Source: Diplocarpon mali (Eukaryota; Ascomycota; Leotiomycetes; Helotiales; Drepanopezizaceae). Taken from it: 31,866 nt of DNA. The stretch is taken from NCBI GenBank assembly GCA_024741835.1, contig JAENRP010000436.1, positions 1 to 31,866 of the forward strand. Direction: 5' to 3'. The notes under the pieces were generated by a model that made no database searches, was not told where the DNA came from, and worked only from the letters and a program-made list of their open reading frames with translations. Below are positions 9,001 to 20,862 of the stretch, piece after piece (positions within the stretch are counted from its first letter, which is position 1; every line of letters starts with the position of its first letter). A program made the position numbers and the translations under genes.

Positions 9001-11560
9001 GCCAAAGGCTTACTAAAAGCCTAGCGTGGATTCTCATCTTAATAGAGCGTTTAATCAACTCCCTTCCTACTCGCTTTACGCCTCTATTAGGTTAGTATAT
9101 ATAGGTAGGAGTAAGCTCTAAATCGATTCCCTCCTCTTTTACCTATCTCTAGTACTTTATAAGAGAGTCTTCCTTTAAGGAGATTACTAAAGTATTATTA
9201 TCTTGCCTAATCTTGCAAATTGAAAGCCTATATTAGTATTTCACTTATGCTTTAAAGGCCTAAAGGACCTTTATAACTACGTCTTTGCCCTTCGATCTTA
9301 ATAGGAATATTTAAAGTATACTACTATACTTATTCTTAATTAAAAGAACCTATAAGCAACTATTATATAAGTTATTTAAAAAGTTAAAGAGATCTTAGGA
9401 GATCTTAAAGAAGGGCCTTAAAGATCGGTTCTCAAAGGTAGCGCGAGAAATAACTTACTTAGCAGACGCTACTGCATATGCAAGGCACTCTAGCCTTTAT
9501 ATTCCCCTAATCTTTACTCCTTTAGTGCACTTAACTAGCGCTTAAAGAGCCTCTGCGCCTAAGTAGCTAGCGCAAAGGTGCCAAGTGTACGTATTATTAT
9601 CCTGCACCCTAGTAGGTGCATAGCTAGACTAAAACCTATTATAAAGCGTTGTCTTAGCTATAGGGAACGCTATTAAAGCAGAGAAGTTATATTAAAGCAT
9701 ATTTAGGAGATCTAAATAGTTAATAGACTTATATTTAAAAAAAACGAGATTATAGCAATGCTCTAACTGAGCTCGCTTTACAGAATCTCTAATACTCCTA
9801 GAGCGCAAAGTGAGGTCTACTCTAAAGTACTAAAAACCCTTATCCGCGAGGAGCCTCTTTAAGATAATATTAGTAGTAAACTCCTTTATAATAGCAATAT
9901 TGCGAAGCGTTATTTCTATAAGAGAGCTATTATACTATAAAAGAGAGTCTGCTATATATCTATTACCTTTCCTAATAATTAGGAGTCTCGAGGTACCTAC
10001 TTCTATATATTGCTGCGAGTCGCTAAAAGGCTTGAAGGTACTTGCGACGAGTAAATCCTTTGAATTAATGATATAAGTAGCTATGCAATTATTAAAGAGC
10101 GTACTTAAGGAGAGCGGGTAGCGTTCTAGCTTAAAGAGGTAGTAGATATTAAACGATTCTTTAAAAGCGTCAAAGGCAAAGGGATCTATTATTATAAAGA
10201 CTAGTAAGTTCTCCCTTTTATTACTTAAACCGTCCTTCCTAAAGGCTAAAGCCTTTCCCTTAAATTTGTTAATCGCTATTACTGCAATATTATTCTCCTT
10301 AAGCTATACTTGAAGACCCTTGAACTAGTCTCCTGCGTTTAACGCCTTTCGTATTCGTAGGACCTCCTCTCGCAAAGGGAGAACCTTTATATTTTCCTTA
10401 CGCCTATCTATAGTATATAATAGTTTCCAATAGTCCTAGGGCTTCTAATAGTGATTTTTAAAGCCTTTATAAAGGTACTTAGGCCTGATCTCCCTTCTAA
10501 AGCTTATAGAGCGATTTCGGGAGCTGCTCGCTAGAGCCTGCAAAGGGGTTTCGGCATCTAAGAGAGACTCTTAAGTAGTAAAAACTGCTAGCCCTTTATT
10601 ATCAATCGCTCTATTAGATTTAATACCCGCTAAGGCGCGGCTTAGCTATATTAGGTTGTGCTTACATAAGGTTCCTATCTACTTATTAATAATGATTTCC
10701 TCCTTTAAGTAAGTCGCCTAACTCAGATTGATCTTTATTACAACTAAGTCTAAAAAGTCAGTAACTCCTAATCTCCCTTTAATCTTAAGAAGACTATATT
10801 ATTCTATTAAGCGGTATGCCTCTTGCTACTCCCGAATCTACTACTAAGTATTAGTTCTCTTAATCTTGCCTTAGCGTAGTATATTACGATACTAGAGCCT
10901 CGTTTGAGACTGAATAGCCTTATTAGAAGGCGCAATATCACGCTTTAAAATAGATACTAGGCCTTAGAATAAGAGTTACTAGTTTACTAAAATGGAATAT
11001 AGGTTATTAGTAGTAGTTCTACTTATAAGAGTATCTCTATTAGGTATTAAGGAGGAGAGCTTCTTAGCTTGGATTTATACTTAGGCTATCGCAGAAGCTA
11101 GGAGCGTTCTATCGACAGTCTTAGAGACCTATTTAAGTAATAGCTTATAGTATTTGCGTTAGGTCTTCTAAGTTTCCTTGCGCATATAGTGCTCCTTTAT
11201 TAGGATTTTATACTTATCCTTAATATCCTTATAAGAAGCCTATAGAGGAGGAGCCTTTGATGGATCTCCTAAGGGAAAGCGGGTGTAAATCTATTCAGAT
11301 AGAGTCGCTATATACTCTTTATATAACCTCGCATATACTACGCAGAGGTTAGCCGTTTCCAGTTCCTTAAGCTCTTATATAAAAGGAGCTTAAGGCTCGG
11401 TCTTTATAATTAACTTAAATAGGAGTCTTAGATTAGTAAAAATGGTGATATTATAGAGCTTAGTAAAGAATATATATTTACTAAACCACTTTACCTAAGA
11501 GGCAAAGGTATTAAGGCAAGGCTCGGAGATGCTCGAAGAGTCAGATATATTAAATAGAGT
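6015..11560 (-). pseudogene. copia-2 gag-pol polyprotein, degraded
   Basis: On the minus strand the order is gag (about 11560-10150, with a possible degraded zinc knuckle near 10480-10430), protease near 10099 with a damaged active site, and the integrase zinc domain starting W-H-L at 9583. The integrase core and C-terminal block (P-N-R-G-V-K-R-V-G-R-E-L, near 9105-9065) follow, then RT at about 7650-6900 and RNase H at about 6700-6130. The C-terminus contains D-R-L-T-K-N-L near 6100. The RT catalytic motif is Tyr-Ile-Asn-Asn (6994-6983), so both aspartates are gone. In-frame stops are mainly TAA/TAG at expected Gln or Trp positions. This is the Ty1/copia order (INT before RT). The gag start could not be fixed. 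An 83-codon plus-strand frame at 8292-8543 is antisense to pol. Confidence 0.9.
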
Positions 11561-11742
11561 CTAGTGAAAAAGGTTAGGTATATAAATGAAGTTTGCAAAT
11601 AAGGTTCGATCGGAAATTAAAGATTTGTTAATTGAAAATAAAGGTCCTTTAAGTCATTATAAATACTCGAAAAGTCGGTCAGGAGCTTAAAGGGCCCTTT
11701 AGCCAATTATATACAAAGAGAAAGTATATTAAAATGCTCATA

Positions 11743-11753
11743 GGGCTTATAAC
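11743..11753 (-). other. copia-2 primer-binding site, initiator tRNA-Met anticodon type
   Basis: On the minus strand GTTATAAGCCC directly follows the 5' LTR. With one G-to-A change reversed it would be complementary to the GGGCUCAUAAC anticodon arm of initiator tRNA-Met. Priming by an internally cleaved initiator tRNA is established for Drosophila copia and yeast Ty5. Confidence 0.65.
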
Positions 11754-11951
11754 TATAGTGCAGTCGGCTAGAGGGCCTTTATTAGGTCGCTTAAAAGGCT
11801 CGCTAATATAGATAAAGATAATTAATTATATTATTATTTAGTCTATATATGGTAAGGAGACTTCGGAAAGAAAAGGGAGAGTCTATGACTTAGCAGGAGT
11901 TATATAAAGGGTCTCCAGAATAAGTGGAGACTCCGCCCATTCTGCACGACA
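11754..11951 (-). repeat. copia-2 5' LTR (198 bp)
   Basis: Full-length partner of 4351-4548. It keeps more CA/TG dinucleotides, for example the end TCTGCACGACA, so it is less mutated. Confidence 0.9.
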
Positions 11952-11956
11952 CTTTA
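11952..11956. repeat. Right target site duplication of copia-2 (CTTTA)
   Basis: Exact match to 4346-4350. Confidence 0.88.
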
Positions 11957-13205
11957 CCTTAGGTACTTTAACTAAAGGGATAATAATATTAAAGTTATTC
12001 TATACTTTAGGCAATTTGCGGACGATAGGAATAGTCTATTCGGCCTTTAGGCGACTAATAGGTCGTCGATTAGCGGGTGCGCTTAATATACTTAAGTTAA
12101 GAGAAAGGGGTTATTAGTTCAGCTTAATAGTATTACTATCGAGTAGTATACCTTGCGAATCTTTAGGTATATAGAGCTTTAAGGATAGCTCTCTCCTATT
12201 TTAAGATTCGTCGAACTTAACTATTAAGGATATGATTACTTGCCTTAGATCTAGCGTATATACTATCTATTGCTTTATTATCTATTTAATATACTTAATA
12301 AATATACACTCTCTACCTTAGTCTATTAGCTTCTTACTCTTTATATCTATAGGCTAAGACTTTAGGCTAATATAAGAGTAGCAGACGCTTTTAAAGATGT
12401 AGATATAGTCTAGGCTTAGTTTCTATTCGAAATATACCTTATATAGTAATATTTAAGTGCTATTAACTATTAGTCTATTACCTATTCTATTTTATAAGTA
12501 TACGTCTGCCTTAACCGCAAGGTCTTAGAACTCTAATAGTAGGTTAGTATTTTATAATAGAGCGCAATAGTCAGTCTTTGCTTATTAAATGCTTTACTTA
12601 GCGATGCCATTTTAATAGGAACCTTTATATATTATAGTTAGTTTATAATAAACTCCTTATTTTACCTATTTGTTAAGCTTTGCCCTAATCTCTAATATAT
12701 TATTAGACCTAATAGCTATTAGCTTCAATTAAGTCTAGTATTCCTTTATTACTTTCTAAGTTTTTAGCTTTTCTATAAGCTTAGATTTAGTCTTAACGCA
12801 AATGGTCTATATCTATTAAGTGAAGTTATTTACTATTTAAGAAAACCAATTATTTCCTTTAATTAAGGTTATAAATAGTCTAGTAGTATCGATAGATATT
12901 AGCGCTAGTATTAAATCTTTCTATAGACTAAGCTTAATTTGCATTTAATTTCGAAGTTTTATTAGCTTGCAAATTCGATATACTAAGCGATCCTTTAATA
13001 CTTAGATCTTCTGTTTTAAGGTTAAGACCTTATATAAGCCCTTTAATTTCTTTAGCCTTAGATGCGCGAATCTTCTATATATTAGCTAATACCTTAATAG
13101 GCTTTCGGCTTCTAATAGCTTTAATAGCTTATTATTAGTTAATACTTTATTATTAGTAGCTAGAAAGGACTAGTAATAGCAGTTTAAGTTTTTACCATTT
13201 TCTAA

Positions 13206-13673
13206 TTACAAGCCTAGCTTAGGAGTTATTTTTAATAAAACCGCAAGATCTACTCGCGGTTTTAGCTTAAAGGTCGATTTCTTAAAAATAGTAAGATCTA
13301 CTCGCGGTCTTAGCTTAAGAGTCGTCTCTAACGAATTCGCAAATTTCACTTGCGGTCCTAGCCTAAGAGTTATTTCTGCGAATTTCACTTGCGATCCTAG
13401 CTTAAGAGTTATTATTAGCAAATCTATAGAATCCACTTATAGTCTTAACCTAAGAGTTATTTCTACTAAATTCACTTATAATCCTAGCTTAAGAGTTACC
13501 TTTAAAGATACCTTATAATCTACCTATAGTTTTAGCTTAAGAGTCATTTTCGCAAATTTTACTTGCAATCCCAGCTTAAGAGTCCATCTATTCTCCTTAT
13601 CCTTACTTAATTATATTAGGGTAGAAAGTGCACTTTCCTTAAAGGAATTCACTTATAAGTCTAGCTTAAAAGT
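13206..13673 (-). repeat. In-frame 39/48-bp tandem repeat array of copia-1b
   Basis: Minus-strand unit starts are at 13582, 13543, 13495, 13456, 13408, 13369, 13321 and 13273, with the terminal unit at 13225. This gives lengths 39, 48, 39, 48, 39, 48, 48, 48, exactly the pattern of copy a. All units are multiples of three and in frame with gag and RT once copia-2 is removed. Confidence 0.92.
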
Positions 13674-15199
13674 TAATTTCTATAATATCACCTTTAAGAT
13701 AATATAAAGTCTATCTTTAATTTTAACTTTAAAAATCACTTTATAATTATTATTTATAAACTATATAAATTGATTATTAAAAACTCTTATATAATTTAAC
13801 TTTATATAAATCTTATAGCTAAATAAGAGATTAATGCTTAAGTTAAGTATAAAGAGAACATTTTATAAAAGGAAAGAAATACTAGCGATATTTATCTCTA
13901 TTATACTTATTGAGTTTATATATAACCTTTTATTACTAACCTTAATAAAGCGCCTTTTTATTTTAATAAGCAGGCCTTTAAATAGGTAAAGTTTATTAGT
14001 CATATATGCTATATAACTAGTATTATTATACTAATTAGATTTAAGGATCTTATAAAGATCGGCTTTTAAAATATAAGTATCTTTATTATAATTATTATTT
14101 GAATTATTAGAAGTAGATTTAGGTTTAAATAACCTACTATTATTATTAAAGGTATCTGCTAAAGTTCTGGCTAAATAGCCTTTTCCTTTGCCTTTTCTTA
14201 GTAGTTATAGCCTTTGGTAAGATAAAGGTAGTTTACTTCTTAACTTCTGCTTCGATTGCTTTTTAATATTAAAGCTAGCAATTATATTAATCAGTTGCCT
14301 TTTAACTTTATAATTAGTAATATTATAAGTACTATTATAGAAGTAGCATTCCTAATAAGCTCAAGGGCTCGTCCTACGCTCCTTCCTCTTCTTAGGCTTA
14401 TCTTTGCCTTATAATGTAGCATTTGCTAATTTAGAGTATCCTTTAAGGTCTTACTTAATAGTTTAAAGGAGGTCGATCTTCTTATAAATCTTAAGGTTAG
14501 GTTAGACAAAAAGAGATTGTTTTATAATAGCGAACTTAAGAGAGAGGCTATTAAGTAGGAAACTAAAAAGCTAAGTTTCTTTAAAAGTCATAACTATTCC
14601 AGGATCTGCGGCTCTTACTCTCCTCCTTGCTTTATATAGTATAGATTAAGCAGAGTCTATATTTATATTTATATCCTTACTATCTTTATCTTTTCTATAT
14701 TAAAATAAAGTAATCTGCTATAGTAGATGCTAAGTATTAAAGGTAGTTATCTAAGAGTATTTTACCTTTAAAGTATCCTATCTTATCTTTGCGTTATTAT
14801 AAACTCGAATAAAATCTTAATCTTTATTACTTAAACTTTTATTAATCTTAAGCTTGCATTTAACTAAGGCCAGCCTATACTTCTTCTCCTTTTCCATATT
14901 TAAAATCTGCCTTTAGGATTCTTAATTATTATCTATTAAAGCTCTTAAGCTAAGCTTATTTAATATATCTAGTAAATCCTTAGCAATTATATTAGCTATT
15001 AAAGTAGAAGTAGACGAATCAGTAGAGGGAGTATAGGGGGCTATTCTCGCGTATTTAATAAGTGTCTTTTAAATTGCCATTTCAATGCCTTTACTTTTAA
15101 AGTAAAGCTTTAAATCGTCGAATTATTATTACTAATTCTTTCGAAAGAGTTAGAGGTCTTTAGGTCTAGTGTTTCAATCGGAATCAGAAGCTATTGCTA

Positions 15200-15589
15200 T
15201 TTCAAATAGAATTGCGTTTAAAAATCAAATAAATTAAATAGTTAAAGGCACTCCTCCTATCGAAAAGTTAAAATAATTAAATAGCAGGTATTATAGAAGT
15301 ATTAAATAGGGAGGAAGTCCTCTTATTAAAAAGGATTTTTAAGCTATAATACAGGGAATCATACCTCTTATAAAACACAGTAAAGCAAGGAATTATACCT
15401 CTTATAGTACCAAAGGGTTATAGAGCAAGGAATCATACCTCTTGCAATATAGGTTAGCTGAATAGGGAATTATACCTCCTATTCGCCGATTGCTCGCCTC
15501 TTACTATAAGTCTTATTCAACTTCCTACTAACAGTTATAGCGCAAGTGCTTTCTAAGGGAAGTTAATAATCTATTATCGGTCTATCTAA
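15200..15589 (-). other. copia-1b leader with four copies of a 17-bp motif
   Basis: Plus-strand copies of RRGGAATYATACCTCYT-type sequence occur at 15353-15369, 15387-15403, 15427-15443 and 15464-15480. Their reverse complements are the four motifs in the copy c leader. No domain is seen otherwise. The leader is about 400 bp before the presumed gag start. Confidence 0.8.
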
Positions 15590-15600
15590 GGCTTATAACC
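15590..15600 (-). other. copia-1b primer-binding site, initiator tRNA-Met anticodon type
   Basis: The minus strand reads GGTTATAAGCC immediately inside the 5' LTR, identical to copy c (21747-21757). It fits GGTTATGAGCC, complementary to the initiator tRNA-Met anticodon arm, after one G-to-A change. Confidence 0.65.
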
Positions 15601-15795
15601 TATTAAGCTTAAGTAAGTCGGCGCAGTAGGTATAGGAAACTTCTAAAGGTCGATAGTTGATATATTAGTAAGAGTTAAGGAAAGAAGGTTACCCCTTTCT
15701 TCCCTATAGCTATATACGTATTAATATCCTACTAACTAAGCAGTAGGGTCATATAACAATACATCGGAGTGATAGCTGTATCACCTATCTCAACA
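15601..15795 (-). repeat. copia-1b 5' LTR (195 bp)
   Basis: It ends in the well-preserved CACCTATCTCAACA on the plus strand. It is less mutated than the 3' LTR at 2004-2198, for example ACATCGGAGTGATAGCTG here against ATATTAAAGTAATAGCTA there. Confidence 0.93.
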
Positions 15796-15800
15796 ACCTT
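15796..15800. repeat. Right target site duplication of copia-1b (ACCTT)
   Basis: Partner of ACCTC at 1999-2003, one transition apart. Confidence 0.85.
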
Positions 15801-16690
15801 TTTAATATATAAGCAGTAGTTAGCTTTAGTCTAAGACCGATTGCAAGTTAATACTAACTTGTATCCGAATAAGCGAGCTCGCTAAGCCCTTATTTAAGGA
15901 TCTATTATAAGATAAGCCTAAATATACCTCGAACCTTAATACCTCTTAGAGACTAACCCCTTCCGAAACTATTAAGAAATAGTAGAACTGCTAAGCAATT
16001 ACTTTTTAACTAGCTAAGAGGTAGACCTATTTCGATCTACTTTCTACTACCTTTATATAAGAGAAGCCGGTTATTCTAGGGAAACCTTCCCTTAGTTTCG
16101 GGCCTAATTCTAGTCTACTATAATCTAAAGAGAGGTCTTAAGATCTAAGTAGTTCTTCTTTATATAAAATAAGATTACCCCTTAGCTTAAAGCTGCTTGC
16201 GCCTTAGCTAAGGCCTCTTAAGGGAAGGACTATACTATTATAGTTAATCAATTAAATGCCCTTAATGCCAAATGCTAAAGTAATCAACTTCTTAACCCTT
16301 TGATTAAAAGTAAGGCGACCTTGGTATTATATTAAAAGATATCTGGTTCGCTCTTTAATAAGACCGCTCGCGGTTCAAGCGCCAGAAGTGCTATCTAAGT
16401 TCCTAGGCTACTAGCCCTAAAGCCTACCACCCCTTTTTACTAAGATACGCTAGCTAAGGCTAGTTCTCCTACTTTGCCTCTTAAGTAAGCCACCTGCTAA
16501 ACCTATAGTAAAACTAGTTATTATAAGACTAAGTGTCCTTCTATAGGCAAGATTAATGCCTTAAAAGATATAGAGGAAGCTAATCCGACTTTAGACTTAA
16601 TTAAAAATAGGGTCGAAATGGAAAAAGATTAAGAAAACGAAGAGGCTTAGGAAAAGACTCCTACTTAGGCTTACGAAAGTGCGACTTATT
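15801..16690 (+). pseudogene. gypsy-1 gag, C-terminal part with CCHC knuckle
   Basis: Continues the gag frame of 1531-2003. The capsid-like region resembles fungal Ty3/gypsy Gag (F-R-N-Y, E-L-L-S-N-Y, T-F-P motifs at about 15970-16090). The nucleocapsid knuckle spans 16495-16536 and has C-x2-C-x4-H-x4-C spacing, but the second Cys and the His are both Tyr (TGY to TAY and CAY to TAY). An acidic segment follows near 16560-16680. Pol continues in a different frame, equivalent to a -1 step, by 16788. Whether that reflects programmed frameshifting or later damage cannot be decided. Confidence 0.82.
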
Positions 16691-16739
16691 AAAGCTAGAT
16701 CTTAACTCTTTAATAGGAAGGAAGCAATTCCTAACCTCT

Positions 16740-19700
16740 TATACTATTAGTATAAATGGACTTAGAGTATTATTATTAGCTTTAGCAGATACTAAAGCCC
16801 TTAATTACTTATTTTTAAATCGTTCCCTTTCTATACGTCTTTCGAAAGCGACTGGCTTTTAAATTCTTCCTCTTCTAGCCCTTATTCCTATTTATAGATT
16901 TTAAAATACTATTTGCATATAAGCTATATACTATATATGTTTTCACTTAACAATTAATAAAAGGCGTATTTATAACTGCCCTTGGGTTATCCTTGACTTT
17001 AGCTAGCGTAATACTATTATTAGAGTTAAATAGATGCGCTAATTCTAATTTAAACTTAATCTAAAGGAAAACCGATTTATATAGCCTTTATATTACCTCC
17101 TATTCCCTTAATTCACAAAGGAAATTGTTATTCGTCTTCCCTCTTTTAAAGGACTTTAGATCCGATCTAATTATTAAGCTAATATCAATTATAGAAAATA
17201 GGAAATGGCTATAGACAAAGCTCGATAGATCAATAGAAGATAGTCTTATATTAATTTAATAGTCCTAGTTAGGCGCAAGATCCCTATTGCTATTACTAAG
17301 CCAGCGCCCTTACCTATAATTAAGCTAGATCTAAGAAAATAATCTAATATAAATCGATTATAATCTGACCCTATTTGCAAATGCCCTAAAGCTGCGGTTC
17401 CTATTTGCGAAATTAGTGCTAATGCCTTTTATTATAATATAAAGTGCAAAGAGACTGAGTTCTTTTAAACTAATATTTATAAAGTAGATAGGATTCTAAA
17501 GGAAAGATATAAGTTTAAGAATCCCAATATTGAAAAGCTAATTAACGATCGACTCTCGAAATAGTACTAATCTTTAAGATAAGCCTTCTTAAAAAGGGAT
17601 ATAGATACCCTCCCTTTCTATCAGTACTATAATTATAAGATATAGCTAAAAGGGCCCTTACCTAACGCTTATTCGTCCCTTTACTATTAATCTACTAAGG
17701 AGCTTAAGGTTATAAAGGAGTACTTACTCGAGAATTTAAATAAAGGCTTTATTAAAATAAGTACTAGCCCCTTTGCTTTGCTAATGCTATTTATAAAGAA
17801 GGCCGACAGTAGCCTCCGATTTTGCATAGACTATCGGAAGCTAAACGTACTAACTTAAAAGGACGCTTACCTAATCCTAAAGATAGATGAGCTTTTAAGG
17901 CAAGTATCTAAAGCTAAGATTTTTATAAAACTAGATATTTAGGCCGCTTTTAATCAAATATAAATAGACCCTAAATCAAAGGAATATACTACCTTTCGAA
18001 TAAGGTATAGATCCTATAAATGCAAGATTCTCCTATTTAGCCTCTATAATAGACCTAGTACTTATTAATAGTATATAAATAATATTCTTTTAAATTACTT
18101 AAATAATTTTTATATAGTATACTTAAATGATATTTTAATTTACTTTAAGAATATTAAAGAGTATTAAGGTCATATTGAAAAGGTGCTAAAATAACTCTTA
18201 AAGGCTAGCCTTTAAGTAGATATTAAGAAGTGCGAGTTTTATATTACTTAAACTCAATATCTTAAATACGTTCTAATAATAACTAGGATCGAACCGGACC
18301 TTAAAAAGGTCGAACTACTATGCAATTAGAAGTACTTAAAAACTATTATTAAAGTAAAGTCCTACTTAGGATTTTGCAGATTCTATTAATAATTTATTTG
18401 CAACTTTAGGCTAATCGCTAAACCCTTTTCTATTTTAATCCAATTGACAGTACCTTAGAATTAGATAGAAGAGTGCCGAATCGCTTTTAAAGAGCTTTAT
18501 AAGTAGTTGCTTTCGATTTAGCGAATTTACTATTTTAACCCTAACTTGCTTATGAAACTGGAAACTGATACTTCTAATAGCATTATCGCCGGAGTACTTT
18601 CTTAGCAATACTCTAATAAGCAATAGTACTTAATTGGCTTCTATTCGTACGTACTCTTTAGCTACGAACCTAATTGGGAAATATATAATAAGGAACTCTT
18701 TGCTATTATTGAATCCTATTATAAATAGAGACCTAAGCTTATATTACTTAAAGAGCGAGTTAATATTTATTCAGATTACTACTCCCTTGAGTACTTTATA
18801 ACTACTAAGGTTCTAATTGTGAAATAGTACTAATAGATAGAATTTCTATTTAACTTTAATTTTCGAATCGTATATACTTTTAGTAAAGATAACTAAAAGG
18901 CTAATATTCTTAGCCGCTAAGAGTAGGATATACCAGTTTATAAATAAGCGAAGCTAGATAGCCGATTCTAGGTTTTGATTTCCCTAGCCTAATTAAACCC
19001 TTAAATTAATACCGAACTAGCTGAAAAGTTTCTCGCCGAATCTGCTAAAGGCACTCTTACCCTAATATCAACTAATACTTCTGATTCGACCTTAAATCGA
19101 CCTAAGGATTCCTTTAATTTAATTAAAAAGCTATATTAAAATAATCGCAAATCCTTTTAAGAAATTCGCATTAACCTTTTTAAAAACTACTCTTTAAAAG
19201 ACGGATTGCTTTACTTTAAGGAGCGTCTTTGCGTATACTATAATACTCCCTTATATACTCGTTTAATTTAAGAAGCTTATAACTAACCTTTAAGCGCGCA
19301 CCCTAGTAGCTTAAAGACCTATTAGCTACTTACTCTTAAGTACTATTAGGTTAGGATAGGTTTAGACTATAAAAGATTTATTACAAACTATAGACCTTAT
19401 TCATTCTCGCATTTAAAGATAATTAAATAATAAGGCCTCTTATAGCCCTTCTCTATTCCTAACTATCCTATATAGCACTTATATATAGATTTTAAGGATT
19501 TCCCTCCTAATAAGCACGGTTTTAATCGAATCCTAGTTTTTATAGACCAACTTAATAAAAGCGCTATTATGATTCCTTATTAAAAAGATATTAATACTTA
19601 AGGAACTGCTTAATTATTCGTTTAATAGATTTATCAATTCGGCTATACCTTAAAGATAATTATCTCTGACCAAGGCCCCTAATTCGTTTCCTTATTTTAA

Positions 19701-20653
19701 AAAGAGTTCTACTATATTATTAGTATTAAGATTAAACTCTTTATAGTATATTATAAAGAGACTAATAGCTAAACGGAGATTATAAATAAGTATATTAATT
19801 TAAGGCTATAGCCTTTTATTAATTACTATTAAAATAATTAAAGTGAACTAATTCTATTAATAGATTATATATAATTAACTCTCTTTTACGCTTCAATTAG
19901 TATAACCTTATATTAGCTTAAGTATAAAGTTACGCCTTAGATAAGTTGGGACTAGATCTTTTTAAAACCGTCTAGCCTATAGGAGAGATTGAATTAAGCA
20001 AAGGCTAGGCTAGTAGTAGAGAGGATGTACTTAGCCTAAGAAGTAGCGAAAGGCAATATAAAACGCGCTTAAAAGAAGATGCAAAAGTCTATAAATTAAT
20101 ACTAAAGGGAGATTGATTAAAAACCTAAAGATATAGTCTACCTTTTAATAAAAAATCTTAAGAACTACTACCTTAATAGGAAACTGGCCAATTAATAAGA
20201 TAGTCCTTTTAAGATTCTTAAGAAAGTAAGCAATTTATATTAAATCAAGCTGCCTATAGGTTTTATAATATATAATATCTTTACGCTAAAGCTACTATTT
20301 AAAGATCTGCAAAACCCTTTGCTAGGTTAAGAACAACCTTAGCCTACTATAGAAAAGATCGCTAGATAAGAAGAGTATAAAGTATCTAAGATACTAAGTG
20401 TATGCTTATCTTAAGGAAAACTAAAGTATTAGGTCAAATAGATTAGTTATAACTCTAATTTAAGTTAGTATTGCGCTTTAAATTTCGCAGAGTCCTTATA
20501 TAAGATTCGCGACTTTTATTAGGCTAATCTTATAAAGCTAAGACTACCTTAAAACCTATAAGCTTGGCTAAAGGCTTAGGAAAGTGGTATAGATAATTAT
20601 AGTCACTTAAAAGATAATAGGCCAAATGCGAAATAGGTTAGTAAATAAATTTA
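16740..20653 (+). pseudogene. gypsy-1 pol: protease, RT, RNase H, integrase, chromodomain
   Basis: The protease active site reads Asp-Thr-Lys-Ala at 16788-16799 (Gly to Lys). RT carries R-F-C-I-D-Y-R-K-L-N at 17817-17846 and the catalytic motif as Tyr-Leu-Asn-Asp at 18120-18131. RNase H follows at about 18440-18900, then the HHCC integrase zinc region near 19290-19420. The integrase catalytic triad is intact: Asp 19488, Asp 19668, Glu 19776, with 35 residues between the last two. A chromodomain at about 20370-20520 has V-K-stop where V-K-W is expected. All these motifs share one frame across 3.7 kb, so there is no net indel. Stops are mainly TAA/TAG. The chromodomain would target integration to marked chromatin. 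A minus-strand 62-codon frame at 18435-18623 is antisense. Confidence 0.93.
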
Positions 20654-20717
20654 NNNNNNNNNNNNNNNNNNNNNNNNNNNNNNNNNNNNNNNNNNNNNNN
20701 NNNNNNNNNNNNNNNNN
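20654..20717. other. Assembly gap (64 N)
   Basis: An unsequenced run lies between the end of the chromodomain region and a GC-richer segment. The true length is unknown, so the frame relation between pol and the downstream ORF cannot be judged. Confidence 1.
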
Positions 20718-20862
20718 ATAATGATACTAGGCCTATTGCCTCCCCTCCCTCTTTTATAACTCCTCTAACCCCTCCTCCTCCGCGCTTAAGGAGACAAGCT
20801 CTAACTCTATTCTAAAGCTAAAGCTCGCCTCCTATCTATGCCCCTGCTTGGAACGACCTTGA
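20718..20862 (+). other. gypsy-1 Pro/Ser-rich GC-richer segment after the gap
   Basis: This segment is rich in CCT/CTC. One plus frame gives a proline-rich peptide (S-P-P-S-F, P-P-P-P-R); another is Ser-rich. It could be the tail of pol or the start of the following ORF. The two cannot be separated because of the gap and a TGA at 20860-20862 in the downstream frame. Confidence 0.45.

Larger units (their letters stand above)
4351..11951 (-). mobile_element. copia-2: Ty1/copia element nested in copia-1b
   Basis: The element is 7601 bp with 198-bp LTRs at both ends and a 5-bp CTTTA duplication. The 5' end is on the right: the primer site at 11743-11753 abuts the LTR at 11754. One long gag-pol frame runs on the minus strand from about 11560 to 6015. 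I checked codon phase at gag (10477), protease (10099), integrase zinc domain (9583), RT (6994), RNase H (6358) and the C-terminus (6091): all are the same, so no net indel has occurred. About 1.5 kb of non-pol sequence before the 3' LTR is unusual for a copia element and includes a GC-rich enclave. Confidence 0.92.
11952..15199 (-). pseudogene. copia-1b gag-pol, 5' half: gag, protease, repeats, integrase
   Basis: Minus strand. Gag runs from about 15199; the original ATG is lost. Its CCHC knuckle begins with the Cys codon at 14348, followed by Tyr where a second Cys is expected. The protease active site near 14010 reads Asn-Thr-Ser instead of D-T/S-G. Next come the in-frame repeat array (13673-13206), the integrase zinc domain and core (about 13150-12150), and a linker to the copia-2 junction at 11952. 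The sequence is the inverted counterpart of 22147-25345 in copy c. The 76-codon open frame at 13436-13206 is a genuine sense-strand fragment of the repeat array, not a separate gene. Confidence 0.9.
2004..15795 (-). mobile_element. copia-1 copy b: Ty1/copia element on the minus strand, split by copia-2
   Basis: The two 195-bp LTRs face in the same direction. The primer site lies at 15590-15600 next to the right (5') LTR, and a purine-rich tract (CCCTTACTT on the plus strand, 2199-2207) lies next to the left (3') LTR, so the element reads on the minus strand. Gag, protease, repeat array and integrase lie at 15199-11952; the rest of pol is at 4350-2335. Removing copia-2 and one CTTTA leaves 6186 bp. 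After that removal the gag zinc knuckle (codon starting at 14348), repeat array (13436) and RT catalytic motif (3502) fall in one frame. Confidence 0.93.

Noticed and set aside
13206..13436. 76-codon minus-strand frame as a separate small gene
   Set aside because: It is on the sense strand of copia-1b but is only an uninterrupted piece of the repeat array inside gag-pol.
18435..18623. 62-codon minus-strand open frame
   Set aside because: Antisense to the gypsy-1 RNase H region.
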